NCBI RefSeq assembly: GCF_028583545.1
Contig: NZ_CP087106.1
Coordinates: forward strand, 496,001 to 560,000
DNA from: Methylobacterium sp. NMS14P
GTDB taxonomy: Bacteria > Pseudomonadota > Alphaproteobacteria > Rhizobiales > Beijerinckiaceae
Length of the DNA stretch: 64,000 bases
Direction of reading: 5' to 3'
Part shown: piece after piece, positions 16,272-25,182 of the stretch
Position numbering within the stretch: the stretch's first letter is position 1
Layout: each line of letters begins with the position of its first letter
Made by a program: the position numbers and the translations under genes
The notes under the pieces: model-generated
Told to the model about the DNA's origin: nothing
Databases searched by the model: none
Seen by the model: the letters and a program-made list of their open reading frames with translations, nothing else

Positions 16272-17861
16272 TCAGTAGCCAAGTGCGATGCCATCGCGGC
16301 GGGGATCGGCGCCGCCGCGCAGGAGCCCGCGCTTCCGGTCGATCCAGATCGCTTGGGCGGTCCCGAGCGGGTTCGGCGCGGGTGTGGGTCGGTGACCGAG
16401 GACGCGCAGGCCCTCGACCAGTTCGGAGGGCACGGTGCCCTCGACATCGAGCACGTCGCCGCGGGCGAACATCCGCGGCTGGTCGATCGCCTCCTGCACG
16501 GTCATTCCGTAGTCGATCAGGTTCGACAGGATCTGGATCTGACCGATGGGTTGGAAATGACCGCCCGTGACGCCGAACGACAGCACAGCTTCACCGTCGC
16601 GCGTCAGCATGGCGGGCAGGATCGTGTGCATGGGCCGCTTGCGGCCGGCGAGCACGTTCGGGTGACCGGGCTCTAAGACGAAGCCGAAGCCACGGTTGTG
16701 CAGCAGGACGCCGGAACCGGCCGCCACGATCCCGCTGCCGAAGTCGTCGAAGACCGAGTTGATGAAGGAGACGGCGGTCCGATCCCGATCGACGACCGTG
16801 AGGAACACGGTGTCCTTGTGCTCGGGTGCCGGCAGCGGCGTCAGGTCGGAGAGCCGCCCGCGGAGCGAGATGCGTTCCGAGAGCGCGAGGGCACGAGCAG
16901 GCGAGATCAAGTGCTCGACCGGGACACGGCCGGTATCCGGATCGCAGACAAAGATATCCCGCTCGGCATACGCGATGCGCGCGATCTCGGCCTGGAGATG
17001 ATACCGCTCAACGGAGAGAGGCTCGAAGCGCGAGAGGTCGTGCAGCTCCAGCAGCCTCGCCATCGCCAGCACGGTCACGCCCGAGCCGTTCGGTGTGCAT
17101 TCCCATAAATCGTAACCGCGATAGCCAGTGGAGATCGGCGTCTCGTAGCGCGGCCGGAATGCCGCCATGTCCTCGACCGTGTGCAGGCCTCCGAGTGATC
17201 TCAGGGTCTCAATGATATCCTCGGCAACCCAGCCTTCGTAGAAAACTTCCGCCCCTTTGCTCGCGATATCCTGCAGCGTCTTGGCGAGGGCGGGCTGCAC
17301 ATGAAGGTCACCGGGCTCCGGAGCCGCCCCGCCCGGCAGGAATGCGGCCGCCGTCGCCGCATGCCGGGACATCTTGGTCACTTGGCGGCCCCAGTCGCGC
17401 GCAAGGCGCTCGGTGACAGGATAACCTTGCCCGGCCGCCTCGATGGCAGGCGCAAGCAGCCGCGCGAAGTCGAACGTTCCGTGATCGGCGACGAGCCGCT
17501 CCCAGGTGCGCACCGCGCCCGGCACGGTGACGGCATGAGGGCTTTCCGGATCGAGCTGGCTTACACCTGCAGCAGAAAGACGCTCAACGCTCACCGCGGC
17601 GGGAGCCGCCCCGGACCCATTGATCGCGACGATTGGCTGTCCCTCGCGCTTGAGCAGGACGAAGCAGTCGCCGCCGATGCCGGTCTGGGTCGGCTCGACC
17701 ACCGCGAGAAGGGCGCCGGCGGCGACGGCGGCATCGACGGCGTTGCCGCCGGCCCGGAGCACCTCAATGGCTGCCAGCGTCGCACGCGGATGGGTCGTAG
17801 CAGCCATGCCGCTGACGCCGAATGCCTCCGATCGCCCTGGCTTCTCGAAATCCCGCATCAT
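16272..17861 (-). CDS. Gamma-glutamyltransferase family protein
   Basis: 529 aa. The N-terminus AATTHPRATLAAIEVLRAGGNAVDAAVAA and GIGGDCFVLL are standard. The autocatalytic Thr region is EHKDTVFLTVVDRD, followed by VSFINSVFDDFGSG and RPMHTILPAML. No signal peptide is evident, so it is probably a cytoplasmic Ywr/GGT-like form rather than the periplasmic Ggt. It hydrolyses or transfers gamma-glutamyl groups. It is tightly packed with dpaL and the DUF1445 gene, suggesting gamma-glutamyl amino acid derivatives as substrates. Confidence 0.9.
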   Translation of the reverse strand: MMRDFEKPGRSEAFGVSGMAATTHPRATLAAIEVLRAGGNAVDAAVAAGALLAVVEPTQTGIGGDCFVLLKREGQPIVAINGSGAAPAAVSVERLSAAGVSQLDPESPHAVTVPGAVRTWERLVADHGTFDFARLLAPAIEAAGQGYPVTERLARDWGRQVTKMSRHAATAAAFLPGGAAPEPGDLHVQPALAKTLQDIASKGAEVFYEGWVAEDIIETLRSLGGLHTVEDMAAFRPRYETPISTGYRGYDLWECTPNGSGVTVLAMARLLELHDLSRFEPLSVERYHLQAEIARIAYAERDIFVCDPDTGRVPVEHLISPARALALSERISLRGRLSDLTPLPAPEHKDTVFLTVVDRDRTAVSFINSVFDDFGSGIVAAGSGVLLHNRGFGFVLEPGHPNVLAGRKRPMHTILPAMLTRDGEAVLSFGVTGGHFQPIGQIQILSNLIDYGMTVQEAIDQPRMFARGDVLDVEGTVPSELVEGLRVLGHRPTPAPNPLGTAQAIWIDRKRGLLRGGADPRRDGIALGY

Positions 17862-17886
17862 TGTCTGTCCTGTGAGCCGCTTCGCG

Positions 17887-18702
17887 TCAGAAAGAGGCGA
17901 GGCTTGCGTTGCGGAGGTCGGTCACGAGCATAGAAGAGGGCGCGTGGGTGATGCACAGCGGGGGCTTCGCATTGGCCACCGCGAGTTGAGGGGTCAGGCC
18001 ACAGGCCCAGAACACCGGGATCTCGTGCGGCGCTATCTCGCTGGAACCGACGTTGCGGTAGCGCCTCCCCAAATCGATCCCGATTTGAGAGGGATCTCCA
18101 AGGTGGACAGGGGCACCGTGGACGTTCGGAAATCGCGAGGTGATCTGGATTGCCCTGATCGCATCGCCAGCCGAGAAGGGGCGCATGGTGACCACCAGCT
18201 TCGCGCGGAAGTCGCCCACAGGAACAGTGTCGACGTTAGTTTCGTAGACGCCAGCCACATCACCCCGATCGAGGAACCTGAGCGGTAGGCCGGCATCCAC
18301 AAGGGCATTCTCGAACGAGAACGAGCACCCGAGTGCGAACGTGACAAGATCCTCACGCCACAGGTGCGAGATGTCGGTTACTTCCTCCACGAAAGCCCCG
18401 TTCTCGAATACGTGGTAGCGCGGGACGTCGGAACGGATGTCGATGTCCTCACCCAAGAGAGGCAGCATCGGATCGCCGATGTCGGACCGGGCGATCAGGG
18501 GACAAGGCTGGGGATTTCGCTGGCAGTAGAGGAGGAAGTCCTCGGCATGGCTGCGCGGCAGGATGCAGATGTTCGCCTGGACGCGGTCGCGAGCAAAGCC
18601 CGCTGTGTAGCCGGCGTAAAGACCCAACCGGATGGCCTGACGGACTAAATGGGCATTGGTAGTGTCGAAGTGATGTTGTGGTTGAATGGCTGGATTAGAC
18701 AT
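17887..18702 (-). CDS. DUF1445 putative hydro-lyase (D-glutamate cyclase-like)
   Basis: 271 aa from ATG 18702. Typical family sequence: VRQAIRLGLYAGYTAGFARDRVQANICILP, FALGCSFSFENALVDAGLPLRF, VVTMRPFSAGDAIRAIQITSRFP and PVFWACGLTPQLAVANAKPPLCITHAP. Bacterial relatives are annotated as hydro-lyases; the mammalian relative is a D-glutamate cyclase. Its position between the gamma-glutamyltransferase and MFS genes fits handling of glutamyl or 5-oxoproline-type products, but that is inference. Confidence 0.88.
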   Translation of the reverse strand: MSNPAIQPQHHFDTTNAHLVRQAIRLGLYAGYTAGFARDRVQANICILPRSHAEDFLLYCQRNPQPCPLIARSDIGDPMLPLLGEDIDIRSDVPRYHVFENGAFVEEVTDISHLWREDLVTFALGCSFSFENALVDAGLPLRFLDRGDVAGVYETNVDTVPVGDFRAKLVVTMRPFSAGDAIRAIQITSRFPNVHGAPVHLGDPSQIGIDLGRRYRNVGSSEIAPHEIPVFWACGLTPQLAVANAKPPLCITHAPSSMLVTDLRNASLASF

Positions 18703-18815
18703 GAGGCTATCTTCGATCGCAGTCAGGGATGAGCAGGCTTCAGGCCTGCGGGTAAGCTCCCTGGGTTTCCCCAAGCGAGGCCGCGTCGGGATGACCGACG
18801 CGGCCATACCGTTAC

Positions 18816-20183
18816 TCAGGTCGTCGGAGCCGCAGAGTATGCCTCGACCGTCATGGCCTTCTCGGCGGTCGCCTCCAGGGAGCGGCCAGCGGTCTCATGG
18901 CCGAGCAGAGCCATAGTCCCTGCTTGGACCACTAAGAGCGCACCAATAACCGACACGACCCCGGTGACGCCCCATGTGTTGAAGAGGAAGACGACGCCGA
19001 AGGGCACGATTGCAGTCGTCAGGCGGGCAATACCCACGCAGACGGCATTGCAGCGCATCCTTACCGAGGTCGGGAACAGCTCGGGTAGGTACACAGCCTG
19101 AATAGTCGCGAAGAGAAAGTAGATCATCGCGAAGGTTGCGAACCCAACGGAGACGGCAGCAACCTGAGAGGTGACTTGACCGAACAGGATCGCCATCGCG
19201 GCAGCGCCGAGCGAGCCGCCGATGATGGCAAGTCGCCGTCCGAGCCAATCAACAGACAGCACCGCAATCAGGGCGCCAGTTGGAGCACCGAGCGACATCA
19301 GTGCCGACTGTCCGAGGGTCTGATTGATCGGGATACCCTGTTTGAGCAGGAACGTCGGGATCCAAGACACGAGACCGTAGAGCGCGGCGAACATGATCAC
19401 TTGCATCACCGTCCCGAGGACGAGTGGGCGGATGAAGGCCTTCTGCCACAGGGTCTCTTGAGCCACTGGCAGCAGCGGCTCTGGAGCGCGCAGGTCGCCG
19501 TGCTGCGCCTTAACCTCTTCCTCGATGGTGGTGACGACCTTGTCGGCATCTTCCAGCCGTCCCTGAACCTCAAGCCAGCGCGGGGACTCCGGCAAAGCCT
19601 TGCGCATCCACAGGATGATCAAGGCGCCGACGCCGGGGATCACAAACATGATGCGCCAACCGAAAAGTGGGATTAGCGCCCAACTCAGGACGGTCGACAC
19701 TAGGAGCCCGGAACTGGAGATCATCGAGAGCATCGCGACCCAGCGTCCGCGGCGCTTCGGCGGCACGAACTCGGCGATAGTGCCGTAGCCGAGCACGATC
19801 TCCGCTCCGAGGCCGATGCCGCACAAGAAGCGGAAAGCGATGACCCATTCCATCGACGGAGCCGCAGCACCTGCCAATGAGGCTAGACCAAAGATCGCAA
19901 GATTGTACTGGAAGGTGACACGCCGTCCGAGACGGTCTGCAACAATGCCCGCGCCTATGGTCCCTAGAAACATGCCGAAGAAAGTTGCGGATACAAAGTA
20001 CGCATTCAGGTCCAGTGTTGAGAAGCCGGTTGATGCAAAGACCCCAAGCACGGCACCAGCGATATATATGTCGAAGTTATCGCAGAACATACCGCCGCCG
20101 ACCAGGGCGATAAGACGTTTGTGGAATTTAGAGATTGGCAATCTGTCAAGCCTTGCGGCAACAGAGCTTCGGTGCGTAGTCAT
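18816..20183 (-). CDS. MFS transporter (sugar porter / AAHS-like)
   Basis: 455 aa with about 12 membrane helices. Signature loops are GTIGAGIVADRLGRRVTFQYNL between helices 2 and 3 and VLSVDWLGRRLAIIGG after helix 8. ALPESPRWLEVQGRLEDADK is the central cytoplasmic loop of the sugar-porter and aromatic-acid subgroups. It is most likely an importer for the compound degraded by the neighbouring enzymes; the substrate cannot be read from sequence. Confidence 0.88.
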   Translation of the reverse strand: MTTHRSSVAARLDRLPISKFHKRLIALVGGGMFCDNFDIYIAGAVLGVFASTGFSTLDLNAYFVSATFFGMFLGTIGAGIVADRLGRRVTFQYNLAIFGLASLAGAAAPSMEWVIAFRFLCGIGLGAEIVLGYGTIAEFVPPKRRGRWVAMLSMISSSGLLVSTVLSWALIPLFGWRIMFVIPGVGALIILWMRKALPESPRWLEVQGRLEDADKVVTTIEEEVKAQHGDLRAPEPLLPVAQETLWQKAFIRPLVLGTVMQVIMFAALYGLVSWIPTFLLKQGIPINQTLGQSALMSLGAPTGALIAVLSVDWLGRRLAIIGGSLGAAAMAILFGQVTSQVAAVSVGFATFAMIYFLFATIQAVYLPELFPTSVRMRCNAVCVGIARLTTAIVPFGVVFLFNTWGVTGVVSVIGALLVVQAGTMALLGHETAGRSLEATAEKAMTVEAYSAAPTT

Positions 20184-20245
20184 GTCTTTTACCCTTCGGT
20201 TGGAGACGACATTTCCTCAGAATACGCACCATGGCGGTCGTTTTT

Positions 20246-20638
20246 TTATCTTTTTGCGATGCAGTCGATCTCGATCAAAGCGTCGCGAACTAGTTCAGTA
20301 ACTCCCACGCACGTCCGAACTGGCCGCATGCCGTCCGCAAAGAATTGCGCGTAGGTTTCGTTCATGTCGTTGTAGTCGCGTTTGAAGTGCGTAAGGTACA
20401 CACGCACGCTTACAACGTCCTCAAAGCTCAAACCTAACTGTCCTAAGACATGACTCATATTTGATAGAGTCTGCTCTGTTTGTGCAATGATCCCTTCAGG
20501 CAGAGATTGCTCAGGATCGCTAAGATTTCTTCCGAACTGGCCGGTAAGAAAAACAAAGCCATCTGTCTCTACCGCATGGCTGCTGGGTGACATCGACGGA
20601 GGCAGCCCTGCAATGATGTGTCGTGTGATGCCGCTCAT
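20246..20638 (-). CDS. RidA-family (YjgF/YER057c) protein
   Basis: 130 aa. VFLTGQFGRN, EQTEQTLSNMSHVLGQLGLSFEDVVSVRVYLTHF, and RPVRTCVGVTELVRDALIEIDCIA with the conserved Arg of the active site. RidA hydrolyses 2-aminoacrylate and other enamines to keto acids. DpaL in the same cluster produces aminoacrylate, so a protective role is plausible. It is divergent from the Lrp/AsnC gene. Confidence 0.92.
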   Translation of the reverse strand: MSGITRHIIAGLPPSMSPSSHAVETDGFVFLTGQFGRNLSDPEQSLPEGIIAQTEQTLSNMSHVLGQLGLSFEDVVSVRVYLTHFKRDYNDMNETYAQFFADGMRPVRTCVGVTELVRDALIEIDCIAKR

Positions 20639-20821
20639 GATGTCTTAACCTTCGTTCAATACTCCACCGTGGCCTTATTAATGGCTTCCCGTTACGCCCA
20701 GGCGCCACGCATCCACGATTTTGGAGAAAGCGATTGGATGCCGCCGACCACGCAACTGTATTGCGTTTGGGTGAGGAATGGCCTCTAATCGGAGCCCAAT
20801 TCCGCAGATTTGTTGCGCCAG

Positions 20822-21319
20822 ATGGCCCCATCACAGAAACTTCGCCTCCACCAGCTCGACGAGTTCGACTTGGCGATTTTGACGGTCTTGCAGCGGGACA
20901 GCGCCACGCCACAGCGAACGATCGGTGAGATCGTGAACCTTTCCGCTGCGGCGGTGCAGCGCCGAATAGCCCGCTTAGAAAAAGGCGGCGTGATACTGGG
21001 CAACGTCGCCATCTTGGATCCAGCCACGGTCGGTCAACCAATTATGCTGATCGTGGAGGTGCAAATTGAAAACGAGCGCACAGATCTAATAGAGACTACG
21101 AAGAAAAATTTCGCGTCCACCCCAGAAGTTCAGCAATGTTACTATGTCACTGGAGAGACTGATTTCGTTCTTGTAATAACAGTCGCCTCTATGCAAGATT
21201 ACGAGAAATTGACAAAGAAACTTTTCTTTGAAAATCACAATGTAAAACACTTCAAGACACTGGTGGTAATGGATCGGATAAAATATTCAATGAATCTTAC
21301 GCTTCCTGGTGTCAATTAG
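20822..21319 (+). CDS. Lrp/AsnC-family transcriptional regulator
   Basis: 165 aa from ATG 20822 (a TTG at 20810 is also in frame). N-terminal helix-turn-helix: LDEFDLAILTVLQRDSATPQ, TIGEIVNLSAAAVQRRIARLEKGGVI. C-terminal RAM domain: FASTPEVQQCYYVTGETDFVLVI, KHFKTLVVMDRIK. It senses amino acids as an octamer. Divergent from ridA and flanked by the catabolic genes, it is the likely local regulator. Confidence 0.92.
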   Translation: MAPSQKLRLHQLDEFDLAILTVLQRDSATPQRTIGEIVNLSAAAVQRRIARLEKGGVILGNVAILDPATVGQPIMLIVEVQIENERTDLIETTKKNFASTPEVQQCYYVTGETDFVLVITVASMQDYEKLTKKLFFENHNVKHFKTLVVMDRIKYSMNLTLPGVN

Positions 21320-21566
21320 AAGTTCACATCCAGGCCGATCGTAAATCGCTTCCGTTTTCACGCAGCCGCAACTTAATTCGGCAGTATGTTCGCGACCGCG
21401 AGACACAAAAACCGGACATGGGCTCTGCCTTTACGACAGCATTAGTGCACCCAGCCCGGTCACTCAATCGCCAATGGCATGGTACTGCATACGGGCATTC
21501 GTGCATTGCCCCTCTCTTTATCGCATAGGGAGGCGCATTCCTTTGCCGCTCGGATGTCCTACCAAA

Positions 21567-22847
21567 TCAGACGTTCGAGAGATGCGAGGCCACGTCGAGC
21601 AGGATATTCACACCTGCTTCCAGATCTCGCGCATGGGTCTGCTCTCTTGGGTTGTGGCTGATCCCGCCGATGCTCGGGACGAAGATCATCGCGGAGGGGC
21701 AGATGCGCGCCATCATCTGGGCGTCGTGGCCCGCCCCCGATGTCATACGCCGCACCGTCAGGTGCCTGGCCGCAGCGGCTGCCTCGATCGTGCGGACGAT
21801 CGCGGCGTCGAAGAGGACGGGTTCAAAGCGGGCGAGGCGCCTGATCGTCACCGTCACGTCTTCGGTCCGCCGGATCTCGTCTAGCTGAACCGCGAAATCC
21901 GTCTCCAGCGCCACCAATCGCTCGGCGTCGGGGTCGCGCAGGTCGACGGTGAGGATGGCGCGCCCCGGAATGATGTTGATGGCATCTGGCTCGAACCGCA
22001 GCCGCCCGACCGTGGCCACGCTCCTGCCGTTCCCCGCGCGCGCGCGGTCTCGCAGCCACGTGATAAGATGGGCCGCCGCGACCCCGGCGTCCCGGCGGAG
22101 CGCCATGGGCGTAGTTCCGGCATGGTTGGCCGTCCCATCGATTGTGACCTCCTGCCAGGAGATTCCCTGGAGGTCGGCGACCGCGCCGATAGCGACACCT
22201 TCCCGCTCCAGCACCGGTCCCTGCTCCACATGGAGTTCGACATAGGCGTGGGGCCTGAGGAAGCCCGGCTCGTGCGGCCCGGCCTGGCCGATCCGTGCGA
22301 GTTCCTCGCCCAAAACCGTTCCGTCTGTGCCAACGGTCGCCAGGGCGGCCTCGGGCGCAAGGCCGTCCGCATAGACCAGGGAGCCCATCATGTCCGGGGC
22401 GTAGCGAACCCCCTCCTCGTTCGTGAACGCCGCAACGGCGAGGGGACGTCCGGGCCTGTAGCCAGCGGCCTTCAAAGCCTCGACCACAGCAATTCCCGCG
22501 AGGACCCCAACGCAGCCATCGTAGGCGCCAGCATCAATGACGGTGTCGATGTGCGAGCCCATCATGATGGGGGCACCGGTGACGCCGTCGGGCTGCCACA
22601 AGCCGATCAGGTTGCCGACGCGGTCGATCAGGACCTCGAGCCCGGCCTCGTGCATCCAGGCCGCGACGGTCTCACGTCCGGCCCGGTCGGCATCGGAGGC
22701 GGCGAGACGGGTCAGCCGACCCTGCCCGTCCCGCCCGATCTCGGACAGCGCGTGGAGCCGGCTCAGAAACCGGGGCATGTCGATCTGCGAGATGGTCACG
22801 GGCTTAGCACCTATTGGGACGATTGGTGGGTATGGTGGCAGGGCCAC
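21567..22847 (-). CDS. Zn-dependent amidase of the allantoate amidohydrolase / N-carbamoyl-amino acid hydrolase family
   Basis: 426 aa, M20-type. Motifs: MMGSHIDTVIDAGAYDGCVGVLAG, AFTNEEGVRYAPDMMGS, VELHVEQGPVLEREG, NHAGTTPMALRRDAG and TSGAGHDAQMMARICPSAMIFVPS with GGISHNPREQT. The family removes carbamoyl or ureido groups from amino acids, beta-alanine or allantoate. It begins a three-gene run on the minus strand with the aldolase and an M20D hydrolase. The exact substrate is not evident. Confidence 0.9.
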   Translation of the reverse strand: MALPPYPPIVPIGAKPVTISQIDMPRFLSRLHALSEIGRDGQGRLTRLAASDADRAGRETVAAWMHEAGLEVLIDRVGNLIGLWQPDGVTGAPIMMGSHIDTVIDAGAYDGCVGVLAGIAVVEALKAAGYRPGRPLAVAAFTNEEGVRYAPDMMGSLVYADGLAPEAALATVGTDGTVLGEELARIGQAGPHEPGFLRPHAYVELHVEQGPVLEREGVAIGAVADLQGISWQEVTIDGTANHAGTTPMALRRDAGVAAAHLITWLRDRARAGNGRSVATVGRLRFEPDAINIIPGRAILTVDLRDPDAERLVALETDFAVQLDEIRRTEDVTVTIRRLARFEPVLFDAAIVRTIEAAAAARHLTVRRMTSGAGHDAQMMARICPSAMIFVPSIGGISHNPREQTHARDLEAGVNILLDVASHLSNV

Positions 22848-22874
22848 CTCAGAGGCCGCTGCCCGGAGAGCGGT

Positions 22875-23663
22875 TCAGGCGAGGAAGGCGGGTTCGTCCT
22901 GGGTTAGCACCCGCTTGACGCTCTCCAGGTGCAGGCGCGCGCTCTCGGCGCGGCCGGCCGCCTCCTGGGCCGCCACGTGCCGGACGATCGCCTCGGGCAC
23001 GGCCTTGAGCGCGCGCCCCGTGCTCATGGCCAGGACCTGCGCCTGCGCGGCGCGCTCCAGGTAGTAGAGGTCGTCCCAGGCCTCCGCGATGGTCTCGCCC
23101 AGCACCATCACGCCGTGGTTCTTCAGGAACACGACGTCCGCCTCCCCGGCGCTCTCGGCGATCCGCCGGCCCTCGGACGAGTCGAGCGCGAGACCGTTGT
23201 AGTCCTCGTCCACGGCGATCCGGCCGTAGAAGCGCAGCGCCGTCTGGCCCGACCACGTCAGGGGCTCGCCCTCCAGCATGGCGAGGGCCGTCGAGTAGGG
23301 CATGTGGGTGTGGAACACGGCCCGCGCGCGGGGCTTCAGCCGGTGCAGCTCGGCGTGGATGTGAAAGGCGGTGGCCTCCGGCTGGCCGTCGCCCTCGACG
23401 ACGTTGCCGTGGAAGTCGCAGAGCAGCAGGCTCGACGCGGTGACCTCCGCGAAGGCGAGGCCGTAGGGATTGACCAGGAACAGGTCGGGCCGCTCCGGCA
23501 GCACCGCCGAGAAGTGGTTGCAGATCCCTTCTTCCAGGCCGTTGCGGGCGGCCCAGCGCAGGCACGCGGCGAGGTCGATGCGGGCGCGGCGCACGCTGTC
23601 GGCGTTCAGGGGCTCGTTGCTGCGCACGAGTGGTGTGCCAGAGGCGGTGACGGCGTGAGCCAT
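22875..23663 (-). CDS. Class II aldolase/adducin family protein
   Basis: 262 aa. RIDLAACLRWAARNGLEEGICNHFSAVLP and NPYGLAFAEVTASSLLLCD are typical; HAELHRLKPRARAVFHTHMPYSTALA holds the Zn-binding His pair and FLKNHGVMVLGETIAEAWDDLYYLERAAQ the third His. The family cleaves phosphorylated sugars or decarboxylates and removes aldehydes from hydroxy acids. A specific substrate is not shown. Unusually GC-rich compared with the adjoining intergenic DNA. Confidence 0.88.
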   Translation of the reverse strand: MAHAVTASGTPLVRSNEPLNADSVRRARIDLAACLRWAARNGLEEGICNHFSAVLPERPDLFLVNPYGLAFAEVTASSLLLCDFHGNVVEGDGQPEATAFHIHAELHRLKPRARAVFHTHMPYSTALAMLEGEPLTWSGQTALRFYGRIAVDEDYNGLALDSSEGRRIAESAGEADVVFLKNHGVMVLGETIAEAWDDLYYLERAAQAQVLAMSTGRALKAVPEAIVRHVAAQEAAGRAESARLHLESVKRVLTQDEPAFLA

Positions 23664-23700
23664 TGGTGTCGAGACCTAAAAAGTTGACCGGCAGGAGATC

Positions 23701-24858
23701 TCAGGCTGCGCGCAGGCGCTGCCGCACGATCGCAACGTGGAAATCGGCCCCGTAGGTCAGAGCCCCATCATTAAAATCGTAGGTCGGATTGTGCAGCGGC
23801 GCCGAGTCGCCGTTGCCGATATAGCTGAAGCAGCCGGGCACGAACTTCAGGAACTGCGCGAAATCCTCCGATGACGTGATCGGTTCCTGTGCCACGATCA
23901 CGCCGTTCGAGCCGAAGACGGTTCTCGCGGCCGCGAGCGCCTCCTCTACCAGGCCCGCATCGTTGACTAGCGGTATGAACTCGCGGGTGTAGATCACCTC
24001 GGCCGAGACGTTGTGGGCCCGCGCAGTTCCCTCCGCGATGACACGCATCTGCCGCTCGATTGTGGCGCTGACCTCAGGCTCGAAGCTGCGGGCGTCGCCG
24101 AGGATGCGGGCGAGACCCGGCAGGGCGTTGCGCGTGCCGTCGGTGGTCAGCTCGGTCACCGAGACGACGGCCACATCGGTGGGATTGAGCCGGCGCGCGA
24201 CGATCGCCTGCAGGTTTAGGACTGTAGCGCAGGCGGCGACCATCACCTCGTTGCCCCACTGCGGCCGCGCGGCATGGCCGCCCACACCCCGCAGGGTGAT
24301 CTCAAAGTTGTCCTCGGCCGACATCGTCGGCCCGGCTCGGGTCTGGAACCGGCCGACCGGCAGACCGGGCAGGTTGTGCAGGCCATATATTTCGTCGAAC
24401 GGGAAGCGGGACATTAGGCCGTCCTCCAGCATCGCGAGCGCCCCCTTGCCCCATTCCTCCGCGGGCTGGAAGACGAAGCGCACTGTGCCGTCGAAGCCGC
24501 CCTCCTGGACGAGACGCTGGGCGGCCCCGAGGAGCATGACGGTGTGGCCGTCATGGCCGCAGGCATGCATCGTCCCGGGGTTACGGGAGCGATAGAGCGG
24601 CGTGCCCTGCTCGCCGATGCGCAGCGCGTCCATGTCGGCGCGTAGGGCGATGGTGCGGCTGCCGCCGCCGCACCTGAGCGTGCCGACAACGCCGGTACCG
24701 CCGACGCCTTCGGTCACGTCGTCCAGGCCGAACGCGCGCAGCTTGTCCGCCACGAAGGCGGCCGTGCGGTGCTCCTCGAAGCCGAACTCGGGATGGGCGT
24801 GCAGGTCGCGGCGCCAGGCCGTCATATCTGCGGCGAAGCGGGTAGTTTCGGTCTCCAT
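23701..24858 (-). CDS. M20D amidohydrolase (hippurate / N-acyl amino acid hydrolase-like)
   Basis: 385 aa from ATG 24858 (an in-frame start five codons earlier is possible). M20D motifs: WRRDLHAHPEFGFEEHRTAAFVADKL, LRADMDALRIGEQ, HACGHDGHTVMLLGAA, RFVFQPAEEWGKGALAML, YGLHNLPGLPVG, and a C-terminal ITSSEDFAQFLKFVPGCFSYIGNG. The family hydrolyses N-acyl or aryl amides of amino acids. This is the third amide-cleaving metallohydrolase of the cluster. Confidence 0.92.
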   Translation of the reverse strand: METETTRFAADMTAWRRDLHAHPEFGFEEHRTAAFVADKLRAFGLDDVTEGVGGTGVVGTLRCGGGSRTIALRADMDALRIGEQGTPLYRSRNPGTMHACGHDGHTVMLLGAAQRLVQEGGFDGTVRFVFQPAEEWGKGALAMLEDGLMSRFPFDEIYGLHNLPGLPVGRFQTRAGPTMSAEDNFEITLRGVGGHAARPQWGNEVMVAACATVLNLQAIVARRLNPTDVAVVSVTELTTDGTRNALPGLARILGDARSFEPEVSATIERQMRVIAEGTARAHNVSAEVIYTREFIPLVNDAGLVEEALAAARTVFGSNGVIVAQEPITSSEDFAQFLKFVPGCFSYIGNGDSAPLHNPTYDFNDGALTYGADFHVAIVRQRLRAA

Positions 24859-24921
24859 GGACCAGCCTTTCATCCGATGCTAGCGAGAGGAAACACGACT
24901 TTTGCTGCGATCCCGGGTCGT

Positions 24922-25163
24922 TCAGGCGGCCCGGGCAACCTCGGCGGGGTCGAGGCCCGTTAGGTCCCGATACCGGTCCAGATCGGTCGCCCCTCGATGT
25001 TGATCCGCAGAAATCGAGCGTCAGGGCCGAGGCCGACCTGCCTCCGGGGGCCGGGGTCGTCGGCAACGTGCACCAGAGTGCGCCAGGTTCGTGTTGACCA
25101 CTTGCGTCGCACTGTCCTCGTCACGTTTACACCTCGGGGAAGCGAGCGCTCTCCACTTTTCAC
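24922..25163 (-). pseudogene. Possible decayed gene fragment
   Basis: On the minus strand protein-like sequence appears in two frames: WRTLVHVADDPGPRRQVGLG in one, then LDRYRDLTGLDPAEVARAA ending at TGA 24924-24922 in another, as if a frameshift separated them. I do not recognise the family. It could also be chance in GC-rich sequence. Confidence 0.3.
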
Positions 25164-25182
25164 GTAAGGACCGCGCCGCCAC

